This document shows, piece after piece, positions 7,797 through 14,534 of a DNA stretch of 23,000 bases (the stretch's first letter is position 1; the number at the start of each line of letters is the position of its first letter). The notes under the pieces were generated by a model. It saw only the letters and a list, made by a program, of their open reading frames with translations. It was not told the DNA's origin and searched no databases. The position numbers were made by a program, and so were the translations under genes. Origin of the DNA: Sulfolobus sp. SCGC AB-777_G06 (GTDB lineage Archaea > Thermoproteota > Thermoprotei_A > Sulfolobales > Sulfolobaceae); NCBI GenBank assembly GCA_003086555.1, contig QEFN01000016.1:1-23000 (forward strand). Direction: 5' to 3'.

Positions 7797-8612
7797 GTGA
7801 AACTACTGGGCTTAGTAACGCTTCTCTCATTTTTGATAACTCTATCTATGTTATCTACTGGAGTCTCCTCTTCAGTTGCTGAAACAATATTTTATAACGG
7901 GACTGTAATAATAAGGACTTATAATCAATCAGTAGTATATCTTCCATTGCAAAACATAACTAGATTACAGGCTAGTTCTCATTTCATATTGCAGAATAAT
8001 AAGGTTCTTCTAGCTAATCCCAATTCTGTTCTAACTTATCAAGCTAAAATTAACGGAGTAATAAAGATTTCACAACCTTATAACTCCTCAATTTGTATTA
8101 TACTACCTTATCAGACTCAGTTACTATACTTGTATCCAGCCCCAATATCATCTACCATAACACAAAGCGGCTTTCTAAATCTTACTTTCTATGGTTCAAA
8201 TATAACTATAGTGTTTTCACCTTCTGTTTCAACTTTGAAGTATAATCAAAATGCAAACGGGCTTTTTACTATTTTAGTAGTGTTACTGATAATAAGCGTA
8301 ACTTCCACAATAACACTTGCTTACTTACTACTCAAAAATTTTAGAAAAGAAAAAGTCAGGGAAAATCTAGATAGTGTGGAAGTTGAAATAGATAATAATA
8401 ATCTAGATGAAAGAGACAAAATAGTTCTTGAAGCAATAAGACAAGGGGCAGATACTCTAGCTAAAATTAGTAAGATAACGGGACTGCCTAGAACTACGGC
8501 CTATAGGAGGGTTAAGAAACTAATAAGTCTTGGATACGTTGAGGAAATAAGAGAGAGGAATAAAATCAGATACGTTGCAAATAAAAATGTAGGTGATAAT
8601 AATAATATATGA
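7797..8612 (+). CDS. Membrane-anchored winged-helix transcription regulator with outside sensor domain
   Basis: 271 residues, GTG start. Order of parts: signal peptide (residues 1-28), an extracytoplasmic beta-rich domain of about 120 residues with several N-glycosylation sequons and one Cys (C100), a single transmembrane helix (about 155-180), a charged linker, and a cytoplasmic winged helix at about 203-262. The recognition helix region is LPRTTAYRRVKKLISLGYV, as in MarR/IclR/HTH_24-type domains. The topology fits a one-component receptor that would bind DNA near the membrane. It overlaps the CBS-domain gene by ATGA, so the two are coupled. It lies 71 bases downstream of the TauE-DUF1634 pair on the same strand and may control it. 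That is inference. TATA-like TTAAATTTAA lies at about 7761-7770. Confidence 0.8.
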   Translation: MKLLGLVTLLSFLITLSMLSTGVSSSVAETIFYNGTVIIRTYNQSVVYLPLQNITRLQASSHFILQNNKVLLANPNSVLTYQAKINGVIKISQPYNSSICIILPYQTQLLYLYPAPISSTITQSGFLNLTFYGSNITIVFSPSVSTLKYNQNANGLFTILVVLLIISVTSTITLAYLLLKNFRKEKVRENLDSVEVEIDNNNLDERDKIVLEAIRQGADTLAKISKITGLPRTTAYRRVKKLISLGYVEEIRERNKIRYVANKNVGDNNNI

Positions 8613-9004
8613 AAATAATCCAACTCGTAAATCGAAGACCAGTCACAGCTAATTCCGAAATAAGCATCAAACAAGCCGCAGAGATAATGAAAAGGGAAAG
8701 CGTAGGTTCAATAGTAATTACTGACAAAGATTATAATCCAATAGGTATAGTGACAGAGAGGGACATAATTTATGCAATAGCTGACGGGATTCCTCTAGAA
8801 TCTTCAATAGACCAGATAATGAGCCAAAACCCCGTTACTGTTGATGGTGATGCTGACATAAGCGAAGCTGTGGCACTAATGAGTTCAAGAGGAATTAGGC
8901 ATCTCGTAGTCCTAAATAAAGAAGGTAAAGTAGTAGGTGTGATTTCTATTAAGGACGTCGTTAAAGCTGTAGGTAGCATAGCACTTGATCTAGCCTTTTG
9001 GTAA
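8609..9004 (+). CDS. CBS-domain pair protein
   Basis: 131 residues consisting of two CBS motifs (about residues 8-60 and 70-125) with nothing else attached. Such Bateman modules bind adenosine nucleotides and report cell energy state. Each half shows the usual pattern: AAEIMKRESVGSIVITD then GIVTERD in the first, and AVALMSSRGIRHLVV then GVISIKDV in the second. The start codon overlaps the regulator's stop (ATGA), and an AGGTGA ribosome site lies 12 bases upstream. Its coupling to the membrane-anchored regulator suggests the CBS protein tunes that regulator or its target. This is inferred from position only. Confidence 0.9.
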   Translation: MKIIQLVNRRPVTANSEISIKQAAEIMKRESVGSIVITDKDYNPIGIVTERDIIYAIADGIPLESSIDQIMSQNPVTVDGDADISEAVALMSSRGIRHLVVLNKEGKVVGVISIKDVVKAVGSIALDLAFW

Positions 9005-9010
9005 TTAGAA

Positions 9011-9030
9011 TTATTTTTAATTAAAAATAA
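9011..9030. promoter_or_regulatory. Perfect 20-base palindrome upstream of the sulerythrin operon
   Basis: TTATTTTTAATTAAAAATAA is its own reverse complement with no gap. It lies 7 bases after the CBS gene stop and about 16 bases before the TATA region of the next operon. It could be an operator for a dimeric regulator. It could also be part of an AT-rich termination region, although Sulfolobales do not need hairpins for that. Confidence 0.45.
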
Positions 9031-9042
9031 ACTTTAACTAGA

Positions 9043-9057
9043 AAGGTTTTTATATTT
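9043..9057 (+). promoter_or_regulatory. Strong TATA/BRE promoter of the sulerythrin operon
   Basis: AAGGTTTTTATATTT combines a purine-rich BRE with a TATA box about 28 bases before the ATG at 9080. It is the best-looking promoter in the window and fits high leaderless expression. A TAATTAATAATTAATA direct repeat (9061-9076) fills the start region. Confidence 0.65.
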
Positions 9058-9079
9058 AGATAATTAATAATTAATAGCT

Positions 9080-9514
9080 ATGGTAAACCTAAAAGGTACT
9101 AAAACAGCTGAAAACCTTAAACATGGCTTTATGGGAGAGTCGATGGCTAACAGACGATATCTCTACTTCGCCAAAAGAGCGGATGAAGAAGGCTATCCAG
9201 AAATAGCTCAGTTATTAAGGAGTATTGCCGAGGGAGAAACAGCCCACGCTTTCGGTCACCTAGACTTCATAAGACAAGGAGGGTTAACAGATCCAGCTAC
9301 TGACAAGCCCATAGGAACTTTAGAGGAGATGTTAGAATCTGCAATCGCTGGAGAAACTTACGAGTTTACCCAGATGTACCCTGGTTTTGCTAAGGTCGCG
9401 AGGGAAGAGGGATTCAATGAAGTAGCCGAGTGGTTTGAGACCCTTGCGAGAGCAGAGAAAAGCCATGCTGAAAAATTCCAGAACGTACTTAAGATGTTAA
9501 AGGGAGAGCAATGA
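9080..9514 (+). CDS. Sulerythrin (rubrerythrin without rubredoxin domain)
   Basis: 144-residue four-helix ferritin-like diiron protein. It matches the aerobic-archaeal rubrerythrin called sulerythrin, which lacks the C-terminal rubredoxin domain. The metal ligands are all visible: Glu20, Glu53 and His56 (EGETAH), Glu92 and Glu95 (GETYEF), Glu126 and His129 (AEKSH). It probably reduces hydrogen peroxide or stores and handles metal in the cytoplasm. It starts a three-gene operon, and its TGA overlaps the next start (ATGA at 9511-9514). With no rubredoxin domain it needs an outside electron source, and the Fe-S protein encoded next is an obvious candidate. That link is inference. Confidence 0.93.
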   Translation: MVNLKGTKTAENLKHGFMGESMANRRYLYFAKRADEEGYPEIAQLLRSIAEGETAHAFGHLDFIRQGGLTDPATDKPIGTLEEMLESAIAGETYEFTQMYPGFAKVAREEGFNEVAEWFETLARAEKSHAEKFQNVLKMLKGEQ

Positions 9515-10707
9515 AACTGGTGTTGAACCCAGAAGACAAGTCTTTTTTTGATACTTCTTTAATCACATCAGAGTTTGTGAGACAAGCCTCTATTTGTCAC
9601 GGGTGTAGGCTTTGCTTTAACTACTGTTACGCCTTTCCGAAACTTTTTAAGCTAACCGACTCCAAGGGACCCAAAAACCTGACATATGAGGATGCCGTTG
9701 ATATTGCGTCGGAATGTTTCCATTGTAAAATGTGTTATACAAACTGTCCTTACACACCACCACATGAGTTTGAAATGGACTATGCCGACTTAATGGAATG
9801 GGTTTGGTTAAGTTATAAGGGCAGAAAGCCGTTAACGCTCAGGGAATTTTTAAACGAGATGCTCGACTATACTAAGATAGGTAGAGGCTTCATTGTTAAG
9901 ATGTATCCGCATAGTAGGAGGCTTATGGGAATAAGTGATGACGCACCGATGCCGGAGATGAAAAAGGAGTTATTTACTTTCATAGCAAAACCCGTGAAGG
10001 TTGAAAAACCGATAAAGAAGGTAGCCCTTTTCCACACTTGTTTAGTGGAGAACTTTAACCACGAGGTCGGCGAAGCATTGCTTGAGGTTTACGGAAATCT
10101 GGGAATAGAAGTAAAGATAGTCAAGGAGTTCAAATGCTGCGGAGCACCTATGCTAGATGTAGGTGACGTGAAGAGGCTAAAGGAGAATGCCGAACATAAT
10201 TATGCGTTAATGCAAAAACTTGTCAGTGAAGGCTACGATATAGTGTCCCCTATCCCAACTTGTACGTTAATGCTATCCAAGGAATACCCGTTAATATTTG
10301 GTAAGGATGAGATAAAGGTGTATGACTCGCTAGAGTATTTATTAAAGCTGGAACGTGAGGGAAAAATACAAATAAAAGGGAAATTCCCTAAGTCTGTTTT
10401 CTACCATCCGCCGTGTCACTTGAAATATCTGAAAGTGGGTTACAGTGGGGTGAATTTAGTAAGGAGAATGGGAGCCAAGATAGAGATCTCAGACAAGGGT
10501 TGCTCTGGAATAGATGGGGGATGGGGATTGAGAAATTATGAGAAAGCTAAAAATGTAGGGAGTAAAATGATGACTGCATTTAAGGAGAGTAAGGCTGAAG
10601 TATTTATGACCGAGTGCCCACTAGCTGGGCTTCAAATTACTAAAGCGAGCGGAAGAAGACCCCTTCACCCATTAGAAGTTATAAGGGAGGCGATGAAAAA
10701 TGGGTAA
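9511..10707 (+). CDS. CCG-domain iron-sulfur oxidoreductase (GlpC/HdrB-like)
   Basis: 398 residues. The N-terminal part binds two [4Fe-4S] clusters, with C29-x2-C32-x2-C35-x3-C39 and C69-x2-C72-x2-C75-x3-C79. Two cysteine-rich CCG domains follow. The first has C177, C209-C210-G211 and C251. The second has C302 in PPCH and then C331-S332-G333, where the family normally has Cys-Cys-Gly, so one ligand is replaced by Ser. Such subunits pass electrons in glycerol-3-phosphate dehydrogenases and heterodisulfide reductases. No catalytic flavin partner is encoded here. The genes for sulerythrin and DUF3501 overlap it on both sides (4 and 8 bases). It is cytoplasmic or membrane-peripheral and probably donates electrons in a peroxide-detoxifying chain. 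That role is inferred. Confidence 0.88.
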   Translation: MKLVLNPEDKSFFDTSLITSEFVRQASICHGCRLCFNYCYAFPKLFKLTDSKGPKNLTYEDAVDIASECFHCKMCYTNCPYTPPHEFEMDYADLMEWVWLSYKGRKPLTLREFLNEMLDYTKIGRGFIVKMYPHSRRLMGISDDAPMPEMKKELFTFIAKPVKVEKPIKKVALFHTCLVENFNHEVGEALLEVYGNLGIEVKIVKEFKCCGAPMLDVGDVKRLKENAEHNYALMQKLVSEGYDIVSPIPTCTLMLSKEYPLIFGKDEIKVYDSLEYLLKLEREGKIQIKGKFPKSVFYHPPCHLKYLKVGYSGVNLVRRMGAKIEISDKGCSGIDGGWGLRNYEKAKNVGSKMMTAFKESKAEVFMTECPLAGLQITKASGRRPLHPLEVIREAMKNG

Positions 10708-11263
10708 AATAACTCTTCATGATATAATTCCTTGGAACGATTACGCAAAGATCAGAATGGAGAGGGTTAAATTCATAGTTAAGGTAAAAAGTAGAAGAAG
10801 GATAGATTTAGGAAATAGGTTGACACTTCTTTTCGAGAACAGAGATACTGTACTACAACAAATTCAAGAGATGGTCTATCTTGACAGGCTGGAGAAGAAA
10901 GAAGATATCGAGAGAGAAATAAAGATTTACAGTGATTTACTGCCTTGCGGAGGTAAAATAAAGGCTACTCTTTATATTAACGCCTTTGACCAAGAAGACT
11001 TGTTGAAGGTCTTTAAGGAGCTAAAGGGTATATATAACTCAGTGTTTCTGAAAGTAGGTGATAAATTAATTCAAGGAATGCCGGAAGCCGGTAGAGAGCA
11101 AGGTGAGGCTTTTAGTACGGTACAGTACTTGACTTTCGATTTAGAAGGGGCTAAAAGCGACGATATAGAGGTTCATGTAATTCACGAAAACTACCGTGTA
11201 TCGAAGAAGTTAGATGTAGATTTGGCTAGAGAACTTATCAAAGAGGCTTACGAGGAATGCTAA
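10700..11263 (+). CDS. DUF3501 family protein
   Basis: 187 residues of a family with no assigned activity. It is seen in bacteria and archaea beside rubrerythrin and the GlpC-like Fe-S protein, the same order as here. The N-terminal part (HDIIPWNDYAKIRMERVKFI) and the helix with FENRDTVLQQIQEMVYLDRL (about residues 46-65) are typical. The C-terminal half is strand-rich. The ATG at 10700 follows a GGGAGG ribosome site at 10685-10690 with 9 bases between, and it overlaps the upstream gene by 8 bases. It is soluble, with no signal peptide. The function is presumably shared with the other two products. Confidence 0.88.
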   Translation: MGKITLHDIIPWNDYAKIRMERVKFIVKVKSRRRIDLGNRLTLLFENRDTVLQQIQEMVYLDRLEKKEDIEREIKIYSDLLPCGGKIKATLYINAFDQEDLLKVFKELKGIYNSVFLKVGDKLIQGMPEAGREQGEAFSTVQYLTFDLEGAKSDDIEVHVIHENYRVSKKLDVDLARELIKEAYEEC

Positions 11264-11362
11264 AATATTTTTATAATCTCGATTATTGAAAGACATTGGT
11301 TTAAATAAAATTTAATAATACTTATGTGTAATCTAAACTATTTTTAACTTCTACTTGTCAAC

Positions 11363-11372
11363 ATTTATATAC
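11363..11372 (+). promoter_or_regulatory. TATA box of the universal stress gene
   Basis: ATTTATATAC is centred about 28 bases before the ATG at 11395. An AGGTGA sequence also sits just before the start codon, but it would lie at or before the predicted transcript start, so it may not be used. Confidence 0.55.
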
Positions 11373-11394
11373 TATTCTGAGAGAAAGGTGATTT

Positions 11395-11787
11395 ATGAAA
11401 TACGTAGTAGCTTATGACGGATCTGAGTATTCAAAAAAAGCAATATCATTTTTACTTAAAATATTAAAGAAGGAAGACGAGGTCTATTTAGTGACAGTAG
11501 TTAAAGAACCTCCTAAATCTCCAGAGCAGAAAATAATTGAGGAACGAAGTAAGGCGGAAGAAGTACAGAAAGAGGTTATGAAGGAATTATCCGATTTTAA
11601 AGTAAAGGCAGATATATTAGAAAGTTTAGACGTACCAGATGCAATAATAGAATACTGCAGTAAAATAGGGTGTGATATTATAGTTACCGGTAGTAGAGGA
11701 TTGACTGGATTAAAGAAGATAGTTCTAGGTAGCGTTTCTCAAGCTATTTTGAATAAATCTCACGTACCGGTACTGGTAATAAAGTAG
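11395..11787 (+). CDS. Universal stress protein (UspA family)
   Basis: 130-residue single-domain Usp. It begins with the strand YVVAYDGSEYSKKA, where Asp8 is the usual nucleotide-contact residue. It ends with the ATP-binding motif G99-x2-G102-x9-G112-S113 inside TGSRGLTGLKKIVLGSV, then HVPVLVIK. ATP-binding members of this family dimerise and help cells survive stress by mechanisms still poorly defined. The gene is single, with its own promoter, between the sulerythrin operon and the AlaX gene. The complete motif suggests the ATP-binding rather than the non-binding subtype. Confidence 0.93.
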   Translation: MKYVVAYDGSEYSKKAISFLLKILKKEDEVYLVTVVKEPPKSPEQKIIEERSKAEEVQKEVMKELSDFKVKADILESLDVPDAIIEYCSKIGCDIIVTGSRGLTGLKKIVLGSVSQAILNKSHVPVLVIK

Positions 11788-11814
11788 TCCTCAGTCGATA
11801 AATAATATATTAAA

Positions 11815-11834
11815 CAATATAATTTTTTATATTG
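11815..11834. promoter_or_regulatory. Inverted repeat between usp and alaX
   Basis: CAATATAA and TTATATTG (8-base arms, T4 loop) lie 27 bases after the usp stop. It could be an operator for the AlaX promoter, whose TATA-like TATTGTATA overlaps its right arm, or part of the usp transcript end. Confidence 0.35.
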
Positions 11835-11856
11835 TATAACGTAAAACATTCTTTAT

Positions 11857-12306
11857 ATGGATATTCAAGTTAGAACACATACGGCATTGCATATAGTGAA
11901 GGGTGCTTTGAGGAAGGTTTTGGGAACTAAGTGGACGGCAAGCACTTACGCTAACGGTAACCACGGCAGGATAACAGTCGTGTCCGAAAGAAAGCCCACA
12001 GATGAAGAAATGGAAAAGGTTTTCCAGTTGGCAAATTTCAAGGTAAATGAAAACATTCCAATAATCATAGAGGAATTATCTCGAGAAGAAGCTGAAAGGA
12101 AATACGGTGACGAGATCTACGATCTCTTCCCTGTTCCATCAGAGGTTAAAATCCTAAAAATAGTCATTATCCCACCTGACTGGAATATAAACGCATGTAA
12201 CAAAGAACACACTAAGTCCACTGGAGAGATAGGTAAGATCATAGGAGATAAGTGGAGGTACAGAAACACAAAAAAGTTGTTGGAGGTATCTTTTGACATA
12301 GAGTAA
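11857..12306 (+). CDS. AlaX-type alanyl-tRNA editing protein
   Basis: 149-residue free-standing relative of the AlaRS editing domain. It removes Ser or Gly wrongly attached to tRNA-Ala. The zinc site is complete: H8 and H12 in [11 protein letters not shown], and C114 and H118 in [13 protein letters not shown]. The short length fits the small AlaX class without a long N-terminal extension. The protein is cytoplasmic, and the gene is monocistronic judging from the gaps on both sides. It reads in one frame with no sign of damage. The exact substrate (Ser- or Gly-tRNA-Ala) cannot be told from the sequence. Confidence 0.88.
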   Translation: MDIQVRTHTALHIVKGALRKVLGTKWTASTYANGNHGRITVVSERKPTDEEMEKVFQLANFKVNENIPIIIEELSREEAERKYGDEIYDLFPVPSEVKILKIVIIPPDWNINACNKEHTKSTGEIGKIIGDKWRYRNTKKLLEVSFDIE

Positions 12307-12393
12307 TGAGTAATTGTCCTAAGTTTATAGTTCTTCAAAGTTAGGGTTTCCGTAAGAGATTTTAGCGTGTAGATAATTTACTAGATTTTAAAT

Positions 12394-12439
12394 ACTATAT
12401 AAAATATATAGTTGACAATAGCCTATATTTTCAAATATA
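12394..12439. promoter_or_regulatory. Two inverted repeats upstream of the MFS gene
   Basis: ACTATATA-AAA-TATATAGT (12394-12412) and TATATTT-TC-AAATATA (12424-12439) lie just before the promoter of the gene at 12489, whose TATA box is AATATTATATTT at about 12451-12462. They are candidate operators. AT-rich DNA makes such repeats more likely by chance. Confidence 0.4.
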
Positions 12440-12488
12440 AACTACTAAGGTAAATATTATATTTATGTATCGAGTGTAGAAATTCGAA

Positions 12489-13958
12489 ATGTCAAATAAT
12501 CCCTTTAAGAATATGGATTCTCTAAAGTTAACATTCAACCACATAAAGGTATGGTATACAGCCGGAATGGGTTTTTTTACTGATGCCTATGATTTATTAA
12601 TTATATCCTATATCTTGGCTACGTTTGTAGATGCGTATAAATACCTCGGAATGTCAATGCTCGGCTTCACAAATTATTTAGTAGGCCCTAATAGCGCCTA
12701 TTGGACCGGTCTTCTGGCTTCATCAGCGATAATAACTGCTGTAATTGGCCAACTAATCTTCGGATTTTTAGGAGATAAATTAGGTAGGAAAACCGTATAC
12801 GGCGTTGAGGCATCTTTGCTAACAATTGGTGCTTTGTTAAGTGCATTTGCATGGAACTTACCTTCGCTCATATTCTTCAGGTCTATAATGGGAATAGGAA
12901 TAGGTGGAGACTATCCAATATCTGCTACAATAATGAGTGAATACGCAAACGTGAAAGATAGGGGAAAGTTAATCGCCTTAGTCTTTGCTAACCAGGGCTT
13001 AGGTTCAATAGCTGCACTTGCTGTAGGTGTTATATCGGCCACTATACTTCCTCCCGATATAGCTTGGAGAGTAATGGCAGGAGTAGGAGCTATCCCCGCA
13101 GCAACGGTAATATATCTGAGGAGGAAAGTCCCAGAGACTCCTAGATACTCTCTTTTAGTTAAGGGTAGCACAGAAGAAGCTAAGAAGGCAGCTAAATTTT
13201 TAGGAACTGATATTGAGGCAAACTCTAACGTGAGAAGCGGACATAAAGGAGTTAATGAGTTCTTATCTACTTACTGGCCCGTTCTGATAGGGACTGCCGG
13301 ATCGTGGTTTTTAATAGATATAGCCCTTTATGGAACTGGTGTATACTCTTCTTCGGCTTTAGCTCCAGTGTTCGGGAGCCCGTTCCCTTCCCATGCAACC
13401 ACATTATCTCTAGGCGAGTTTCAGTCCGATTTAGCTAAAGCATTGTTCTTAGGTGGAGTACCTTTCTTAGCAGGATTACCAGGCTACTTTACTGCTGTTG
13501 CTTTGTTAGATAAGCTCGGTAGAAAATTGATACAACTTCAAGGATTTATCGTTCTGGCAATAATTTATGTTGTGGTAGCTTCAGTTATGGTGGTGAAAGG
13601 GACAAAGGTAGAAGGTTTCACTATAGCTCCGACGTTAGCGTTTATCATTTACTCCTTATCTTTCTATTTTATAGATTTTGGTGCAAATACTACTACATTT
13701 GTAATCCCAGCTGAAGTTTATCCAACTAAATTTAGAACAACTGGTCATGGTATATCAGCAGCTTCTGGAAAGTTTGGTGCTGCAATAGCCACATATTTAT
13801 TTCCATCATTATTAGCTGCAATAGGGATAAAGGAAATACTTATAATGCTCGCAATACTGAGCGTGATAGGAGCCATACTAACGTATGCACTTATTCCAGA
13901 GCCTAAGCTGAAACCCCTAGAGGAAGCCTCAAGGGAAAAGATAGAAGTGTCTCAGTGA
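12489..13958 (+). CDS. MFS transporter, phosphate:H+ symporter (PHS) type
   Basis: 489-residue transporter with about twelve membrane helices. The PHS subfamily marks are clear: GMGFFTDAYDLLIISYIL in helix 1 (residues 27-44), GDKLGRKTVYGVE in loop 2-3 and GIGIGGDYPISATIMSEYA in helix 4. The last of these (GGDYP) is characteristic of phosphate symporters. The second half has DKLGRK and a helix with IDFGANTTTFVIPAEVYPTKFR. The tail is polar. Import of phosphate or a related anion or organic acid with protons is likely at low outside pH. Several Sulfolobales PHS-like proteins carry other substrates, so the substrate is uncertain. It precedes a 576-base gap and then the protease operon on the same strand. 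Confidence 0.85.
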   Translation: MSNNPFKNMDSLKLTFNHIKVWYTAGMGFFTDAYDLLIISYILATFVDAYKYLGMSMLGFTNYLVGPNSAYWTGLLASSAIITAVIGQLIFGFLGDKLGRKTVYGVEASLLTIGALLSAFAWNLPSLIFFRSIMGIGIGGDYPISATIMSEYANVKDRGKLIALVFANQGLGSIAALAVGVISATILPPDIAWRVMAGVGAIPAATVIYLRRKVPETPRYSLLVKGSTEEAKKAAKFLGTDIEANSNVRSGHKGVNEFLSTYWPVLIGTAGSWFLIDIALYGTGVYSSSALAPVFGSPFPSHATTLSLGEFQSDLAKALFLGGVPFLAGLPGYFTAVALLDKLGRKLIQLQGFIVLAIIYVVVASVMVVKGTKVEGFTIAPTLAFIIYSLSFYFIDFGANTTTFVIPAEVYPTKFRTTGHGISAASGKFGAAIATYLFPSLLAAIGIKEILIMLAILSVIGAILTYALIPEPKLKPLEEASREKIEVSQ

Positions 13959-14534
13959 CTTACTTTAATTTTTTCATATAAAGTCTGTTACGCCCCGATT
14001 TATTTAGGTAAACTGAAAAGTCTCACCGAAAAACTCCTTTTCTACTCGCTCCTCATGATCCTTAAAGTTAGTAGTAATACTAGATTAACCGATATTATGT
14101 TAAGACCAGCTGCTAATATAAGCATGATCTAAAAGTTCTTGCGATCGAATAATGGTCTTTTTTCATATTATCATTTTTATTTTATCCTAAACTGTTTCTT
14201 CTCCCTCAATAATAAGTACTCATAAAAACACTTAGTTAGTATTATTTCTTGAAAGTAAACTCAAGGCTTAAGACAAAGGGTCGAGTTGTAGAATACATTC
14301 TCTATATAGTTTATCCTAGAAAGAAGTCCTCGGACAACATTTGAGAAGAAGCAATGGAGATGAGTATTAGGTGATCAGTCAGGATTTACTACATAAATTG
14401 TTAAGTTTAATTTAAAAGATTTTTGTCTAGGACTCACTTCCTTATTTTTCTATCCTTTCTGGTTTCTAAACGGAATACATTAGTGAGCTTTTAGTTTAAC
14501 GTTTTTATATTACTTTACTTAAACGTTTTGTGAT
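13959..14534. other. 576-base intergenic region with promoter at its right end
   Basis: No reading frame of protein-like character was seen on either strand. The region contains a possible stem (AAGACCA at 14102-14108 with TGGTCTT at 14153-14159, followed by a run of T) and a tight GTCC-TC-GGAC repeat at about 14327-14336. The protease promoter occupies the last 45 bases. The rest shows no structure I can support. Confidence 0.5.
14498..14529 (+). promoter_or_regulatory. Protease promoter: TATA box flanked by two AACGTTTT repeats
   Basis: TTTTTATATTAC (14502-14513) lies about 28 bases before the ATG at 14535. AACGTTTT occurs on both sides of it, at 14498-14505 and 14522-14529, in the same orientation and 24 bases apart. 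That is just over two DNA turns, so one regulator could bind both and control access to the TATA box. Confidence 0.5.
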
